Part shown: in pieces, positions 16,001 through 24,268 of the stretch
Position numbering within the stretch: the stretch's first letter is position 1
Layout: the number at the start of each line of letters is the position of its first letter
NCBI GenBank assembly: GCA_030584185.1
Contig: CP129495.1
Coordinates: 310,001 to 374,000, forward strand
DNA: 64,000 nucleotides
From: Acidimicrobiia bacterium
Lineage (GTDB): Bacteria > Actinomycetota > Acidimicrobiia > Spongiisociales > UBA11373
Reading direction: 5' to 3'
The notes under the pieces: model-generated
Databases searched by the model: none
What the model was told of the DNA's origin: nothing
Seen by the model: only the letters and a program-made list of their open reading frames with translations
Made by a program: the position numbers and the translations under genes

Positions 16001-17017
16001 GTGACCATCGGAATCCTCACCGCCGGAGGGGACTGCCCCGGTCTCAATGCGGTCATTCGGGCTGTGGGCACCCGAGCCGCCCACAGCGACGCCGGACCGA
16101 TCCTCGGATTCCGCAACGGATGGCAGGGCCTGGTGGAAGGAGATCTGCTCGAGCTCGATCGCGAGGCGGTGCGCGGGATCCTCGGTCGCGGAGGCACCAT
16201 CCTGGGCACCTCGCGATACGACCCCTTCGTTCACGGGTCCGGCATCGACGAGGTCAGAGCCGGCTTCGAGCGGCACGGCCTCTCCGCCTTGGTGGTGGTC
16301 GGAGGCGATGGGACCATCCGCACCGCCCGCCTGCTCGACGACGCCGGGCTCCCGATCATCGCCGTACCCAAGACGATCGACAACGACATCCCGGCCACCG
16401 ACGTCACCTTCGGGTTCGACACCGCCGTTCAGATAGCAACCGACGCCGTCGACCGCCTCACCACCACCGCTGAGGCACATCACCGGGTGATGCTGGTGGA
16501 GGTCATGGGAAGGACGAGGGGCTGGATCGCCCTGCATGCCGGCATGGCCTCGGGCGCCGATGTGATCCTCATTCCCGAGCATCCACTCCCCCTGCCCGAG
16601 GCCGCCGAGTACATCTCCACAAGGGACCGGACAGGGCACCACTACTCGGTGGTGGTGGTGGCCGAGGGGTATCCCAGCCCGATGGCGCGTCGGCTGCCGG
16701 TTGACGACTTCGGCTTCGAGCGTCTGGGCGGTGTCGCCTACGCCGTGGCGCCGGTTCTCGAAGACCTCACCGGCTTCGAGACGCGGGTCACGGTGCTCGG
16801 ACACCTGCAACGGGGGGGCACACCGACCGCCTTCGATCGCGTGCTCGCCACCCGCCTCGGTGTCGCCGCCGCCGACCTGGCTCTCGCCGGCAGGCACGGC
16901 CTGATGGTGGCGGTCCGCGGAGAGGACATCGTCCCGGTGGCAATGTCCGAAGCCTGCATCGAACCGAAGGGGGTTCCTGCCGACCTGTACGACGTGGCCC
17001 GCACCATGTTCGGTTGA
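16001..17017 (+). CDS. pfkA: 6-phosphofructokinase
   Basis: Phosphorylates fructose 6-phosphate in glycolysis. The 338-residue chain starts TIGILTAGGDCPGLNAVIR; the nucleotide loop is VVGGDGTIRTA and the catalytic loop PKTIDNDIPATD, followed by VEVMGRTRGWIA. Glycine in GGDGT favours ATP as donor, while lysine in PKTIDND is usual in pyrophosphate-type and mixed group III enzymes, so the donor should be considered probable ATP, not proven. GTG start four bases after the DUF2090 stop; co-transcribed. Confidence 0.92.
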   Translation: MTIGILTAGGDCPGLNAVIRAVGTRAAHSDAGPILGFRNGWQGLVEGDLLELDREAVRGILGRGGTILGTSRYDPFVHGSGIDEVRAGFERHGLSALVVVGGDGTIRTARLLDDAGLPIIAVPKTIDNDIPATDVTFGFDTAVQIATDAVDRLTTTAEAHHRVMLVEVMGRTRGWIALHAGMASGADVILIPEHPLPLPEAAEYISTRDRTGHHYSVVVVAEGYPSPMARRLPVDDFGFERLGGVAYAVAPVLEDLTGFETRVTVLGHLQRGGTPTAFDRVLATRLGVAAADLALAGRHGLMVAVRGEDIVPVAMSEACIEPKGVPADLYDVARTMFG

Positions 17018-17033
17018 CGGGGGTCGAAGCAAG

Positions 17034-17939
17034 TCACCCCGTGGTGCCGGGGCCGGAGCGAGCGGTGAGGACGGCCTCCGCCAGGTCCGGCGGCAGCGGC
17101 GAGGCCACATCGATCCTGTCCCCGCCGACCGGATGATCGAACGCCAGTCGCTGGGCGTGCAGGAACATCCTGGGGCTCCCGGTGGCGATGCCGTACACGC
17201 GGTCACCCGCCACCGGCAGACCGATCGACGCCAGATGAACCCGGATCTGATGGGTGCGCCCCGTCTCCAGCGTGAGGCGCAGCAGGGTCCAGTCGCCGAG
17301 GGCCTCCTCGACGCGATAGTGGGTCCTGGCGGGCCGACCGCCGAACGCCACTCGACGCCGTGTCGGGCGGCGCCGATCCCTGTCCAACGGCGCATCCACA
17401 GTGCCCGAAGGCGCCGGCGGGGTCCCCCGCACCAGGGCGAGGTACTCCCGGGTCACCTCGCGGCGCCGGACCATCTGGCGCAGCCCGGCGTGTGACGCCG
17501 CAGTGAGCGCCACCACCATCAGCCCCGAAGTCTCGCGATCCAGCCGGTGGACGATCCCCCACCTCCCCTCGTCGCCGACGCCTCGCACCTCGGGCCAGCG
17601 ATGGAGGATGCCGGCGGCCAGGGTGGGCCCGGGGTCGCCTGCCCCTGGATGGACGACCACACCGGTCGGCTTGTCGATGACCGCCAGGTGTGCATCCTCG
17701 TACACCACGGCGAAGTCGACCGGGACCGGCGCCAACAGCTCCTCGGCCACCGCCGGTTCGAACTCGATCACCTCGCCCGGAGTCACGGGACGACGGAGGG
17801 TGTCGACCACGATCCCGTCGACGGCGACGCCTCCCCCTTCGATCAGGCGGCGCGCCGCCGCTCGACTCACTCCCCCGAGACGGCCGAGTGTTCGATCGAG
17901 CCTCTCGCCCCCGTAGTCGTCGGGGACGACGATCCTCAT
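17034..17939 (-). CDS. rluD: RluA/RluD-family 23S rRNA pseudouridine synthase
   Basis: Converts uridines of 23S rRNA to pseudouridine. 301 residues with an N-terminal S4 RNA-binding domain (SRAAARRLIEGGGVAVDG) and the catalytic block GIVHRLDRETSGLMVVA with the essential Asp. The RTHQIRVHLASIGLPVAGD stretch confirms the RluA/RluD clade. The ATG at 17939 overlaps the lspA stop (ATGA). lspA-rluD is a common actinobacterial pair. Confidence 0.93.
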   Translation of the reverse strand: MRIVVPDDYGGERLDRTLGRLGGVSRAAARRLIEGGGVAVDGIVVDTLRRPVTPGEVIEFEPAVAEELLAPVPVDFAVVYEDAHLAVIDKPTGVVVHPGAGDPGPTLAAGILHRWPEVRGVGDEGRWGIVHRLDRETSGLMVVALTAASHAGLRQMVRRREVTREYLALVRGTPPAPSGTVDAPLDRDRRRPTRRRVAFGGRPARTHYRVEEALGDWTLLRLTLETGRTHQIRVHLASIGLPVAGDRVYGIATGSPRMFLHAQRLAFDHPVGGDRIDVASPLPPDLAEAVLTARSGPGTTG

Positions 17940-18388
17940 TTGCGGACAGCGGCGAGCACGATCAAGAGGCCGGCGCCGATCGTGATCGCCGAATCGGCCA
18001 GATTGAACGCCGGGAAGAAGGAGAAGTCGACGAAGTCGACCACGCCCCCGTCGAGCAGTCCTGGGCCGCCGAAGACCCGATCGGTGAGGTTTCCCAGAGC
18101 CCCCCCCATGACCAGGCCGAGGGCGACCGCTTCGGGCCGGGCCTCGATGCGACGCATCAGGACCATGACGAACCCGATGATCGCAAGCGCTGCCAAGGCG
18201 ATCAAAGGCCCTGCTCCTTCGAGCAGGCTGAAGGCGGCTCCCGTGTTCTCCAGGTATCGCAGTTCGAGGAACCCGTCGATCAGGACGACCGGAGCGTCCT
18301 GCAGGGCCTCACTCGCCCACCACTTGGTGAGCTGGTCCAGGGTGAGGACGCCTGCTGCCGCTGCCGCCGAGAGATGCAGGGGCTTCAA
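17936..18388 (-). CDS. lspA: Lipoprotein signal peptidase II
   Basis: Membrane aspartyl protease that removes signal peptides from prolipoproteins. Four helices and all five conserved boxes are present: LTLDQLTKWW, ENTGAAFSLL, GGALGNLTDR (catalytic Asp), VVDFVDF and FNLADSAI (second catalytic Asp). The TTG at 18388 overlaps the DksA/TraR stop as TTGA and gives about 150 residues; GTG 18406 is an alternative. A likely client lipoprotein is encoded at 49403. Confidence 0.92.
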   Translation of the reverse strand: MKPLHLSAAAAAGVLTLDQLTKWWASEALQDAPVVLIDGFLELRYLENTGAAFSLLEGAGPLIALAALAIIGFVMVLMRRIEARPEAVALGLVMGGALGNLTDRVFGGPGLLDGGVVDFVDFSFFPAFNLADSAITIGAGLLIVLAAVRK

Positions 18389-18759
18389 CGGCGCATCGAG
18401 GCGCACTTGACGCACAGCTTCGTGTACGGCAGAGCGTCGAGCCGAGCGACTGGAATCGAGGTGCCGCACTGATCGCAGTGTCCGTAGGTTCCGTCGGCGA
18501 TGCGCCCCAAAGACTCTTCCACACTGAGCAGGATGTCCCGGGTGTTCTCCAGGATCGAGAGCTCCTTCTCCATCTCGAAGGCCAGAGAGCCGCCCTCCGC
18601 GGTGTTCGGGTCGGGGCTTCGGTCCGACGAGGTCTCGGTCAGGCGAACCTCTTCGCGCTCCTCCTCGATCTCGCGGATCACGTCGAGCAGCCGGACTCTC
18701 TCCTCTTCGAGACGCTTGCGGAAACGATCGGTGGTGGACTTGGCCAGGTCCCGGGCCAT
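18385..18759 (-). CDS. DksA/TraR-type zinc-finger protein
   Basis: 124-residue member of the DksA/TraR family, which binds RNA polymerase through its secondary channel. A long charged coiled-coil region (TTDRFRKRLEEERVRLLDV onward) precedes a C4 zinc finger: HCDQC, then LCVKC about 21 residues later. The ATG at 18759 has GGAG seven bases upstream; an earlier TTG at 18795 would add twelve residues. Located directly before lspA with an overlapping stop, as in many actinobacteria. Confidence 0.86.
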   Translation of the reverse strand: MARDLAKSTTDRFRKRLEEERVRLLDVIREIEEEREEVRLTETSSDRSPDPNTAEGGSLAFEMEKELSILENTRDILLSVEESLGRIADGTYGHCDQCGTSIPVARLDALPYTKLCVKCASMRR

Positions 18760-18804
18760 GAACAGGCTCCTGTAGAAGGCGGGCGACGATAGCACGGGGC
18801 CGGG

Positions 18805-19101
18805 TCAGTCCGGCGCCGACGCCGGCGGCGCCTCCATGGCGGCACGCGCCTCGGCGAGCGAGAGGCCCGAAACCAGAACCGTCTTGCGGCGACCGGATCG
18901 ACCATGGATCACCTCGGCAGACCCGGCACCGAGGTGAGCGGCGACCAGCCGTCCGACCGCCCGATTCGCACGGCCGGCCTCCGGCGGGACCGCGGTGCGA
19001 ACCCGGAGGGCGCCGCCGTGTTCGCCCACGACCTCGTCGCGCGATGCCCCCGGCACCACCCACACCTCCACCAACACCCCGTCGGGATGCGACCGCATCA
19101 T
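18805..19101 (-). CDS. DUF167 / YggU family protein
   Basis: 98-residue protein of the DUF167 family with unknown biochemical role. Typical elements: VEVWVVPGASRDEVVGEH at the N-terminus, PPEAGRANRAVGRLVA, and SGRRKTVLVSG. It has two consecutive ATG codons at 19101/19098 placed six bases after a TAGTGT element with no Shine-Dalgarno, so probably leaderless. It diverges from the ileS leader. Confidence 0.85.
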   Translation of the reverse strand: MMRSHPDGVLVEVWVVPGASRDEVVGEHGGALRVRTAVPPEAGRANRAVGRLVAAHLGAGSAEVIHGRSGRRKTVLVSGLSLAEARAAMEAPPASAPD

Positions 19102-19107
19102 CCGACC

Positions 19108-19113
19108 ACACTA
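19108..19113 (-). promoter_or_regulatory. -10 element TAGTGT for leaderless DUF167 gene
   Basis: Minus-strand TAGTGT (19113-19108) is six bases before the ATG at 19101. Confidence 0.45.
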
Positions 19114-19140
19114 GGAGGCATCGATCCCGGCTCGCACTGC

Positions 19141-19146
19141 TATCTT
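19141..19146 (+). promoter_or_regulatory. -10 element TATCTT for the ileS leader
   Basis: TATCTT opens the leader about 260 bases before ileS; transcription would start near 19153. No good -35 is seen. Confidence 0.45.
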
Positions 19147-19149
19147 GCC

Positions 19150-19407
19150 AACCGAAGCGCAGAAGGGGACGGGCCCACTCGGAGACGGGGCGAAGCGAGC
19201 CGGCAGAAGGTGCGAGGCCGGCGCCACCGACCGAAGGGGACATCACCCCGGAGCTGCGGGAAGAAACGGGAATCCGGAGTAGACCCCGCCGAGCTGGTCC
19301 CCCGATACGGGACCGACGAGGGGCCGCCCCTTGGGGACGGCAAGCCGGGTGGTACCGCGGGCCACGGCCCGTCCCGGCGGCACCATGCCGACCGAGGACG
19401 AGACAGG
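19150..19407 (+). ncRNA. T-box riboswitch (tRNA-Ile sensor) in the ileS leader
   Basis: Leader RNA that senses the charging state of tRNA-Ile. The hallmark GGGTGGTACCGCGG lies at 19347-19360; the UGGU at 19350-19353 can pair with the ACCA end of uncharged tRNA. It sits in the expected bulge between helix A1 (19344-19349 with 19373-19378) and helix A2 (19358-19363 with 19366-19371). A stem III candidate is 19296-19301/19309-19314. A short specifier hairpin GGGG-acatca-CCCC at 19237-19250 presents an ATC isoleucine codon at 19242-19244. No oligo-U terminator is seen, so control of translation start, as in other actinobacterial ileS T-boxes, is likely. Confidence 0.88.
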
Positions 19408-22400
19408 ATGGACCACAACCGCCCCTTCGAGCGCATCCCACCGGAGGTCTCCTTTCCCGAACAGGAGCACTCCATCCTCGACCTGTGGGACTCCCTCGAC
19501 GCCTTCTCCGAATCGGTCCGCTCGCGACCCGCCGACAAGGAGTTCACCTTCTACGACGGCCCGCCCTTCCCCACTGGGAGCCCCCACTACGGGAACCTGC
19601 TCGCCGGTGTCCTCAAGGACGTCGTACCCCGCTACTGGACGATGCGGGGACACCGCGTGGAGCGGCGTTTCGGTTGGGACACCCACGGACTCCCCATCGA
19701 GATGGAGGTGCAGAGGGAGCTGGGCCTCAACGGGCCGGAGGACATCAGACGTTACGGGATCGATCGCTTCAACGAGGCCTGCCGGGCGCGGGTCATGGCC
19801 AACACGGAGCCCTGGCAGGCGATCACGAGACGAATCGGCCGGTGGGTCGATTTCGAGAACGATTACAAGACCATGGACCCCGACTTCATGGAGTCGGTGT
19901 GGTGGGTCTTCCGCGGCCTCTGGGATCGCCAACTGGTGTACAAGGCCTTCAAGGTCCTCCCCTATTCGTTCGGAGCGGCGACGCCGTTGTCCAACTTCGA
20001 GGTCAACCTCGGTGGGTACCGGGACGTCGAAGACCCGTCGCTCACCATCCGCCTGGAAGTGACCGAGGGTCGGGGTCCGGTGGAGACGGGCGACTCGCTG
20101 CTGGTGTGGACGACCACTCCATGGACGATGCCTTCCAACCTCGGTGTCCAGGTCGGCCCCGAGATGGTCTACCGGCGGGTGGTGACGCCTCTCGGCGGAC
20201 ACTCCGGACCGTTCTGGGTTGCCGACGCCAGGGTGGCCGCCTACTGGCCGGATGGGGCCGAGACCTCGGCATCGGCGATCGGAGCCGACATGATCGGCAC
20301 CCGCTACCGACCGGCCCTGGAGCACTTCGCCGCCCTCGCCGATGACGGCGCCTTCGTCGTCCTGCCCGGTCCCGACGTGAGCACCGAGGAGGGCACCGGC
20401 CTGGTGCACACCTCGCCGGCTCACGGCGAGGACGACTTCATGGCGTTCGAGGAGGCCGGACTGACCCGGCTGCTCGTGGACCCGATCGACGAGCAGGGTC
20501 GCTTCACCTCGGAGGTCCCGGAAGTGGCCGGCATGAACGTCAAGGACGCCGACCCGGTGCTGGTGCGTCTCCTCGATGGCCGCGGCGCCCTGGTGCTGGA
20601 GGAGAGGATCGTCCACTCCTACCCGTTCTGCTGGCGCACCGACACCCCGATCATCTACAAGGCGATCCCCACCTGGTTCGTCGCCGTGGAGAAGATCCGC
20701 CACCGCATGGCGGAGCTCAACGACTCGATCCACTGGGTGCCGGATCATGTCGGGAGCAAACGCTTCGGCAACTGGCTGGAAGGAGCGCGCGACTGGGCCA
20801 TCAGCCGCAACCGCTTCTGGGGATCCTGCATCCCGGTGTGGGAGTGCGAGCACTGCGACCACGCCGAATGCGTCGGCAGCCTGGACCAACTCGAAGCGCT
20901 CTCCGGCGCCAGGCCCTCAGATCTGCACAAGCACGTGGTGGACGCCATCACTTTCCCGTGTGGGGCTTGCCCGGGGACGATGCGCCGCGTGCCCGAGGTC
21001 CTCGACGTCTGGTTCGAGTCGGGCGCCATGCCGTACGGACAGAGTCACTACCCCTTCGAGAACAAGGAGAGGTTCGAAGCCGGGTTCCCCGCCCACTTCA
21101 TCGCCGAAGGGCTCGACCAGACACGGGGCTGGTTCTACACGCTGGTGGTGCACGCCACCGCCCTCTTCGACCAGATCCCGTTTCGCAACTGCGTGGTCAA
21201 CGGCCTGATCCTCGCCGAGGACGGCCGCAAGATGTCGAAGAGCCTCAAGAACTACCCGGATCCGTTCGACCTGCTCGAGGCGACCGGCGCCGACGCCCTG
21301 CGGGCGTATCTGATCAACTCGCCTGTGGTGCGGGCCGAGCCGCTGCGTTTCTCCGAACGAGGGGTGCGCGAGGTGGTGCGCACCGTGATGCTCCCCTACT
21401 GGAACGCCTACTCGTTCTTCACCACATACGCAGCCGCCGAGTCACTGGGGGTCGCCGACCTTGTCGCCGCCCCATCGCCGGCCGACCGCCCCGAGATCGA
21501 TCGCTGGATCCTCTCGGTCCTGCAGAGCCTGGTCAAGAGGGTCAACGAGAAGATGGAGGGCTACTACCTCTACGACGTGGTTCCGCCACTGATCGAGTTC
21601 GTCGACGATCTCACCAACTGGTACATCAGACGCTCCCGGCGGCGCTTCTGGACCGGCCGATCGGGTGGCGGCGGAGATGCCCTCTCCGCCTTCGCCACCC
21701 TCTACGAGGTGCTGGTGACCTTTGCCCGACTGATGGCGCCCGTCCTGCCGTTCATCACCGAGGTGATGTATCAGGACCTCGTGGCCGCTCGCACCGAAGG
21801 GTCCCCTGTGAGCGTGCACCTTGCCGACTACCCGGAAGTGGACCCCACCCTGATCGACGAGGGCATCGAGGACTCGATGGCCGTGGCCCGCCGGGTGGTC
21901 GGGCTGGGAAGGGGCCTGCGCGTCGAGGAGGGGGTGAGAACCCGACAACCACTTCCCCGACTGACTGTGATCGCCCACGATCCGGCCGTGCTGGCGGCGG
22001 CGGGTTCTCACGCCGACCTGATCGCCGAAGAGCTGAACGTGAAGGAGGTGCTCACCTCGAGCGACGAAGGCGCTGCCTCTCGCCTGGGAGCAAAGCCCAA
22101 CTACCGATCGCTGGGGCCCCGCTTCGGGTCCCGCATGGGGGAGATCGCGGCTGCCGTGGAGGCCCTGAAGCCGCACGAGGTCGAAGCGGTCCTGTCGGAA
22201 GGCCGTGTGGAGGTGGCCGGCGAGGTGCTCACCGTCTCGGACCTGGCCGTCACCCGCGCCCCGCTGCCCGGCATCGTGGTCGCAGCCGACGAGCTGCTGG
22301 CGGTGGCGCTCGACACCACCATCACGCCCGACCTACAGGTCGAGGGACTCGCCCGTGAGCTGGCCAAGCTGGTCCAGGCCGCCCGCAGGAAGGCGGGACT

Positions 22401-22593
22401 CGACGTATCCGACCGAGTTCGGCTCAGATGGTGGAGCGACTCGCCGCGGGTGCAGGCGGCGATGGAGGCCTACGGCGAGTGGTTGGCGGGCGAGGTGCTG
22501 GCCACCACGGTTGAGGTCGGAACCTCGGCGATGAAGACTGCGGATGCCGCCGGCGAACCGGTGGCCATCGAGGTGGAGCGCAGCCCCGGCTGA
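19408..22593 (+). CDS. ileS: Isoleucyl-tRNA synthetase
   Basis: Class I aminoacyl-tRNA synthetase charging tRNA-Ile, 1061 residues. The HIGH-type motif is PHYGN (about residues 59-63, with Asn in the last place) and KMSKS lies near 608 in GRKMSKSLKNYPDP. WFRGWDTHGLP-type text (RFGWDTHGLPIE) and the editing-domain SPAHGEDDF are present. The overall form fits the type 2 (eukaryote-like) IleS found in actinobacteria. ATG at 19408 is the in-frame start directly after the T-box; GGACGAGACAGG precedes it. Convergent with yggT. Confidence 0.97.
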   Translation: MDHNRPFERIPPEVSFPEQEHSILDLWDSLDAFSESVRSRPADKEFTFYDGPPFPTGSPHYGNLLAGVLKDVVPRYWTMRGHRVERRFGWDTHGLPIEMEVQRELGLNGPEDIRRYGIDRFNEACRARVMANTEPWQAITRRIGRWVDFENDYKTMDPDFMESVWWVFRGLWDRQLVYKAFKVLPYSFGAATPLSNFEVNLGGYRDVEDPSLTIRLEVTEGRGPVETGDSLLVWTTTPWTMPSNLGVQVGPEMVYRRVVTPLGGHSGPFWVADARVAAYWPDGAETSASAIGADMIGTRYRPALEHFAALADDGAFVVLPGPDVSTEEGTGLVHTSPAHGEDDFMAFEEAGLTRLLVDPIDEQGRFTSEVPEVAGMNVKDADPVLVRLLDGRGALVLEERIVHSYPFCWRTDTPIIYKAIPTWFVAVEKIRHRMAELNDSIHWVPDHVGSKRFGNWLEGARDWAISRNRFWGSCIPVWECEHCDHAECVGSLDQLEALSGARPSDLHKHVVDAITFPCGACPGTMRRVPEVLDVWFESGAMPYGQSHYPFENKERFEAGFPAHFIAEGLDQTRGWFYTLVVHATALFDQIPFRNCVVNGLILAEDGRKMSKSLKNYPDPFDLLEATGADALRAYLINSPVVRAEPLRFSERGVREVVRTVMLPYWNAYSFFTTYAAAESLGVADLVAAPSPADRPEIDRWILSVLQSLVKRVNEKMEGYYLYDVVPPLIEFVDDLTNWYIRRSRRRFWTGRSGGGGDALSAFATLYEVLVTFARLMAPVLPFITEVMYQDLVAARTEGSPVSVHLADYPEVDPTLIDEGIEDSMAVARRVVGLGRGLRVEEGVRTRQPLPRLTVIAHDPAVLAAAGSHADLIAEELNVKEVLTSSDEGAASRLGAKPNYRSLGPRFGSRMGEIAAAVEALKPHEVEAVLSEGRVEVAGEVLTVSDLAVTRAPLPGIVVAADELLAVALDTTITPDLQVEGLARELAKLVQAARRKAGLDVSDRVRLRWWSDSPRVQAAMEAYGEWLAGEVLATTVEVGTSAMKTADAAGEPVAIEVERSPG

Positions 22594-22612
22594 TCGCTGC
22601 CGGCAGCAGACC

Positions 22613-22864
22613 TCAGCAGATGGCGCCGGCGAGCACCCCGAGACCCAGGATCAGGATCAGGGGCGATAGGTCGAGCCCAGCGCCACCGACCCGCACTGGG
22701 GGGATGAGGGCGCGCAGGGGACGCAACACCGGCTCGGTCACTGCGCGCAGCGCCGAGCGGACACGCGCCACCGGGTGGTCATAGGACACCGGGATCCACT
22801 CGAGAACGATCCGGGCAAAGACGACGAGCGAGTAGACCTGCAGGACGAGGCAGACGGCCCTCAC
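22613..22864 (-). CDS. yggT: YggT family membrane protein
   Basis: 83-residue protein with two hydrophobic helices and the YggT signature in the loop (SALRAVTEPVLRPLRALIPP). The family is found after sepF in many Gram-positive genomes and is thought to assist division or osmotic homeostasis. The GTG at 22864 follows the sepF stop by four bases. It is the last gene of the division cluster here; the divIVA gene that often follows is absent, replaced by convergent ileS. Confidence 0.85.
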   Translation of the reverse strand: MRAVCLVLQVYSLVVFARIVLEWIPVSYDHPVARVRSALRAVTEPVLRPLRALIPPVRVGGAGLDLSPLILILGLGVLAGAIC

Positions 22865-22868
22865 CGGA

Positions 22869-23597
22869 TCAGGCCTCTTCTGGGGCCTGGTAGTAGCCGA
22901 GATCCTTGAGCCGGCGGCGCTCGTCGCGACTCAGGTTCACACTGCTCGGCGTGACCAGCACCACTCCCTGGCCGATCTTGCGCATCGAACCTCCGAGGGC
23001 GTACGTGAGCCCGCTGGAGAAGTCGACGAGTCGTCGCACCATGGCCGGTTCCACCTTGCGCAGGTCGAGCACCACGGGGATGTTCGCCCGAATGTGATCG
23101 GCGAGTACCTGGGCATCGTTGTAGGAACGAGCCACGATCACCTGGGACTCGAGCTCCGAGGAGCTCACGGTACGCACCAGCGGTCGCTCCCCAGGCTGCA
23201 TGGTGACCCCGGCATCGGAGAGCGCCCGGTCGGCAACCGGCCGGCGGCGGGCCGTGAGTGGCGGTTCCACCCTCCGCCCGGCTACGCCCTCATGCTCTCC
23301 GCGGAGTTCGGTGGGATCTTCGAACATGCTCTCTGCATGTCGGTATCCGCCGGCGCCTTCCACCCTCACCGTGGACGACTCGGCGGGAGGAGCGGTCGGT
23401 TCCGGGGGCCGCGCCCGCAACGGGCCCCGTTGCGGCTGAACCACCTGCTGACGGGGCTCGGCGGCGCGGCGGACCTCGGCGGTCGGTCGTGCCGGCGGCC
23501 GGCGCTCCGGTTGTCGTGCCTGTGGTGTCGCCTCGTAACCGACCGAGTCCTCGTCGACCAAGCCCAGGTAGAACATCGTCTTCTGCCAGATGCCCAT
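22869..23597 (-). CDS. sepF: Cell division protein SepF
   Basis: Membrane anchor and organiser of FtsZ filaments, the functional substitute for FtsA in actinobacteria. 242 residues: an N-terminal amphipathic segment (MGIWQKTMFYLGLV), a long Pro/Arg-rich linker, and a C-terminal DUF552 domain with RSYNDAQVLADHIRANIPVV, VDFSSGLTYALGGSMRKIG and VVLVTPSSVNLS. AGAGG lies upstream of the ATG at 23597. Five bases separate it from yggS. Confidence 0.93.
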   Translation of the reverse strand: MGIWQKTMFYLGLVDEDSVGYEATPQARQPERRPPARPTAEVRRAAEPRQQVVQPQRGPLRARPPEPTAPPAESSTVRVEGAGGYRHAESMFEDPTELRGEHEGVAGRRVEPPLTARRRPVADRALSDAGVTMQPGERPLVRTVSSSELESQVIVARSYNDAQVLADHIRANIPVVLDLRKVEPAMVRRLVDFSSGLTYALGGSMRKIGQGVVLVTPSSVNLSRDERRRLKDLGYYQAPEEA

Positions 23598-23602
23598 GGG
23601 GC

Positions 23603-24268
23603 TCAAACCTCTTTGGGAGATTGTCGAAAGATAGCCCGTCCCACCCGCAAGATGGTGGCACCCTCTTCCACGGCCACCTCGAAATCGCCGCTCATGCCCA
23701 TCGAGAGTTCGGTGAGACCGGGAAGATCGGGCAGCAGGCGATCCCTCAGCAGGCGAAGTGCGGCGAAGTGGGGACGGGCCGCTTCGGGGTCGGGATCGAG
23801 GGGGGCCATCGTCATCAGCCCCCGGACCTCGATGCCCGCGATGCGGGCCTTCTCCACCAGTTGAGCCGCCTCGGCAGGCGAGACGCCGCCCTTCTGCGGC
23901 TCCCCGGACACGTTCACCTGGACCAGCGCCGGTGGGGGCGGTCCGTCGCCAGACCATCGCTCGATCAGCTGGGGCCGATCCAACGAATGCAGCAATGTGA
24001 CCACGGGACGCACCCGAGCGACCTTGTTTCGCTGCAGTCGGCCGATGAAGTGCCACCTCACGTCTCCGGGAAACAGGGAGGCACGATCGGCCAGCTGATC
24101 GGCCCGGTTCTCCCCGAAGTCGCGCACCCCTGCTGCATAGACCATCCATAGGTCGTCCAGGGCCGCCTCCTTCCCCACGACCACGAGCGTCACCTCGGAG
24201 GGGTCGCGACCACTGCGCATGGCCGCGGCTGCCACACGCGACCTGATCGAGGTCAGCCCGCCAACCAT
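23603..24268 (-). CDS. yggS: YggS/PROSC family PLP-binding protein
   Basis: Pyridoxal-phosphate homeostasis protein, a single TIM-barrel of 221 residues. The PLP lysine lies in VTLVVVGKEAALDDL; FGENRADQLADRA, WHFIGRLQRNKV, HSLDRPQLI and LSMGMSGDFEVAVEEG are the standard family blocks. The ATG at 24268 overlaps the 3' end of pgeF by 16 bases. Conserved position between pgeF and sepF. Confidence 0.93.
   Translation of the reverse strand: MVGGLTSIRSRVAAAAMRSGRDPSEVTLVVVGKEAALDDLWMVYAAGVRDFGENRADQLADRASLFPGDVRWHFIGRLQRNKVARVRPVVTLLHSLDRPQLIERWSGDGPPPPALVQVNVSGEPQKGGVSPAEAAQLVEKARIAGIEVRGLMTMAPLDPDPEAARPHFAALRLLRDRLLPDLPGLTELSMGMSGDFEVAVEEGATILRVGRAIFRQSPKEV

Noticed and set aside
17018-17043. 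ACGGGG/CCCCGT hairpin between pfkA and rluD
   Set aside because: Six-base stem with a long loop and no U-run; it lies partly in the rluD end. Too weak to call a terminator.
19243-20889. A 548-codon minus-strand frame across ileS
   Set aside because: Mirror of the ileS coding region and T-box with no recognisable motif and no ribosome site.
20838-22358. A 506-codon plus-strand frame inside ileS
   Set aside because: Same strand but shifted frame of ileS, arginine-rich shadow; ileS continues intact through KMSKS.
22594-22612. GCTGCCGGCAGC palindrome between ileS and yggT
   Set aside because: Short self-complementary sequence without a loop or U-run; common by chance at this composition.
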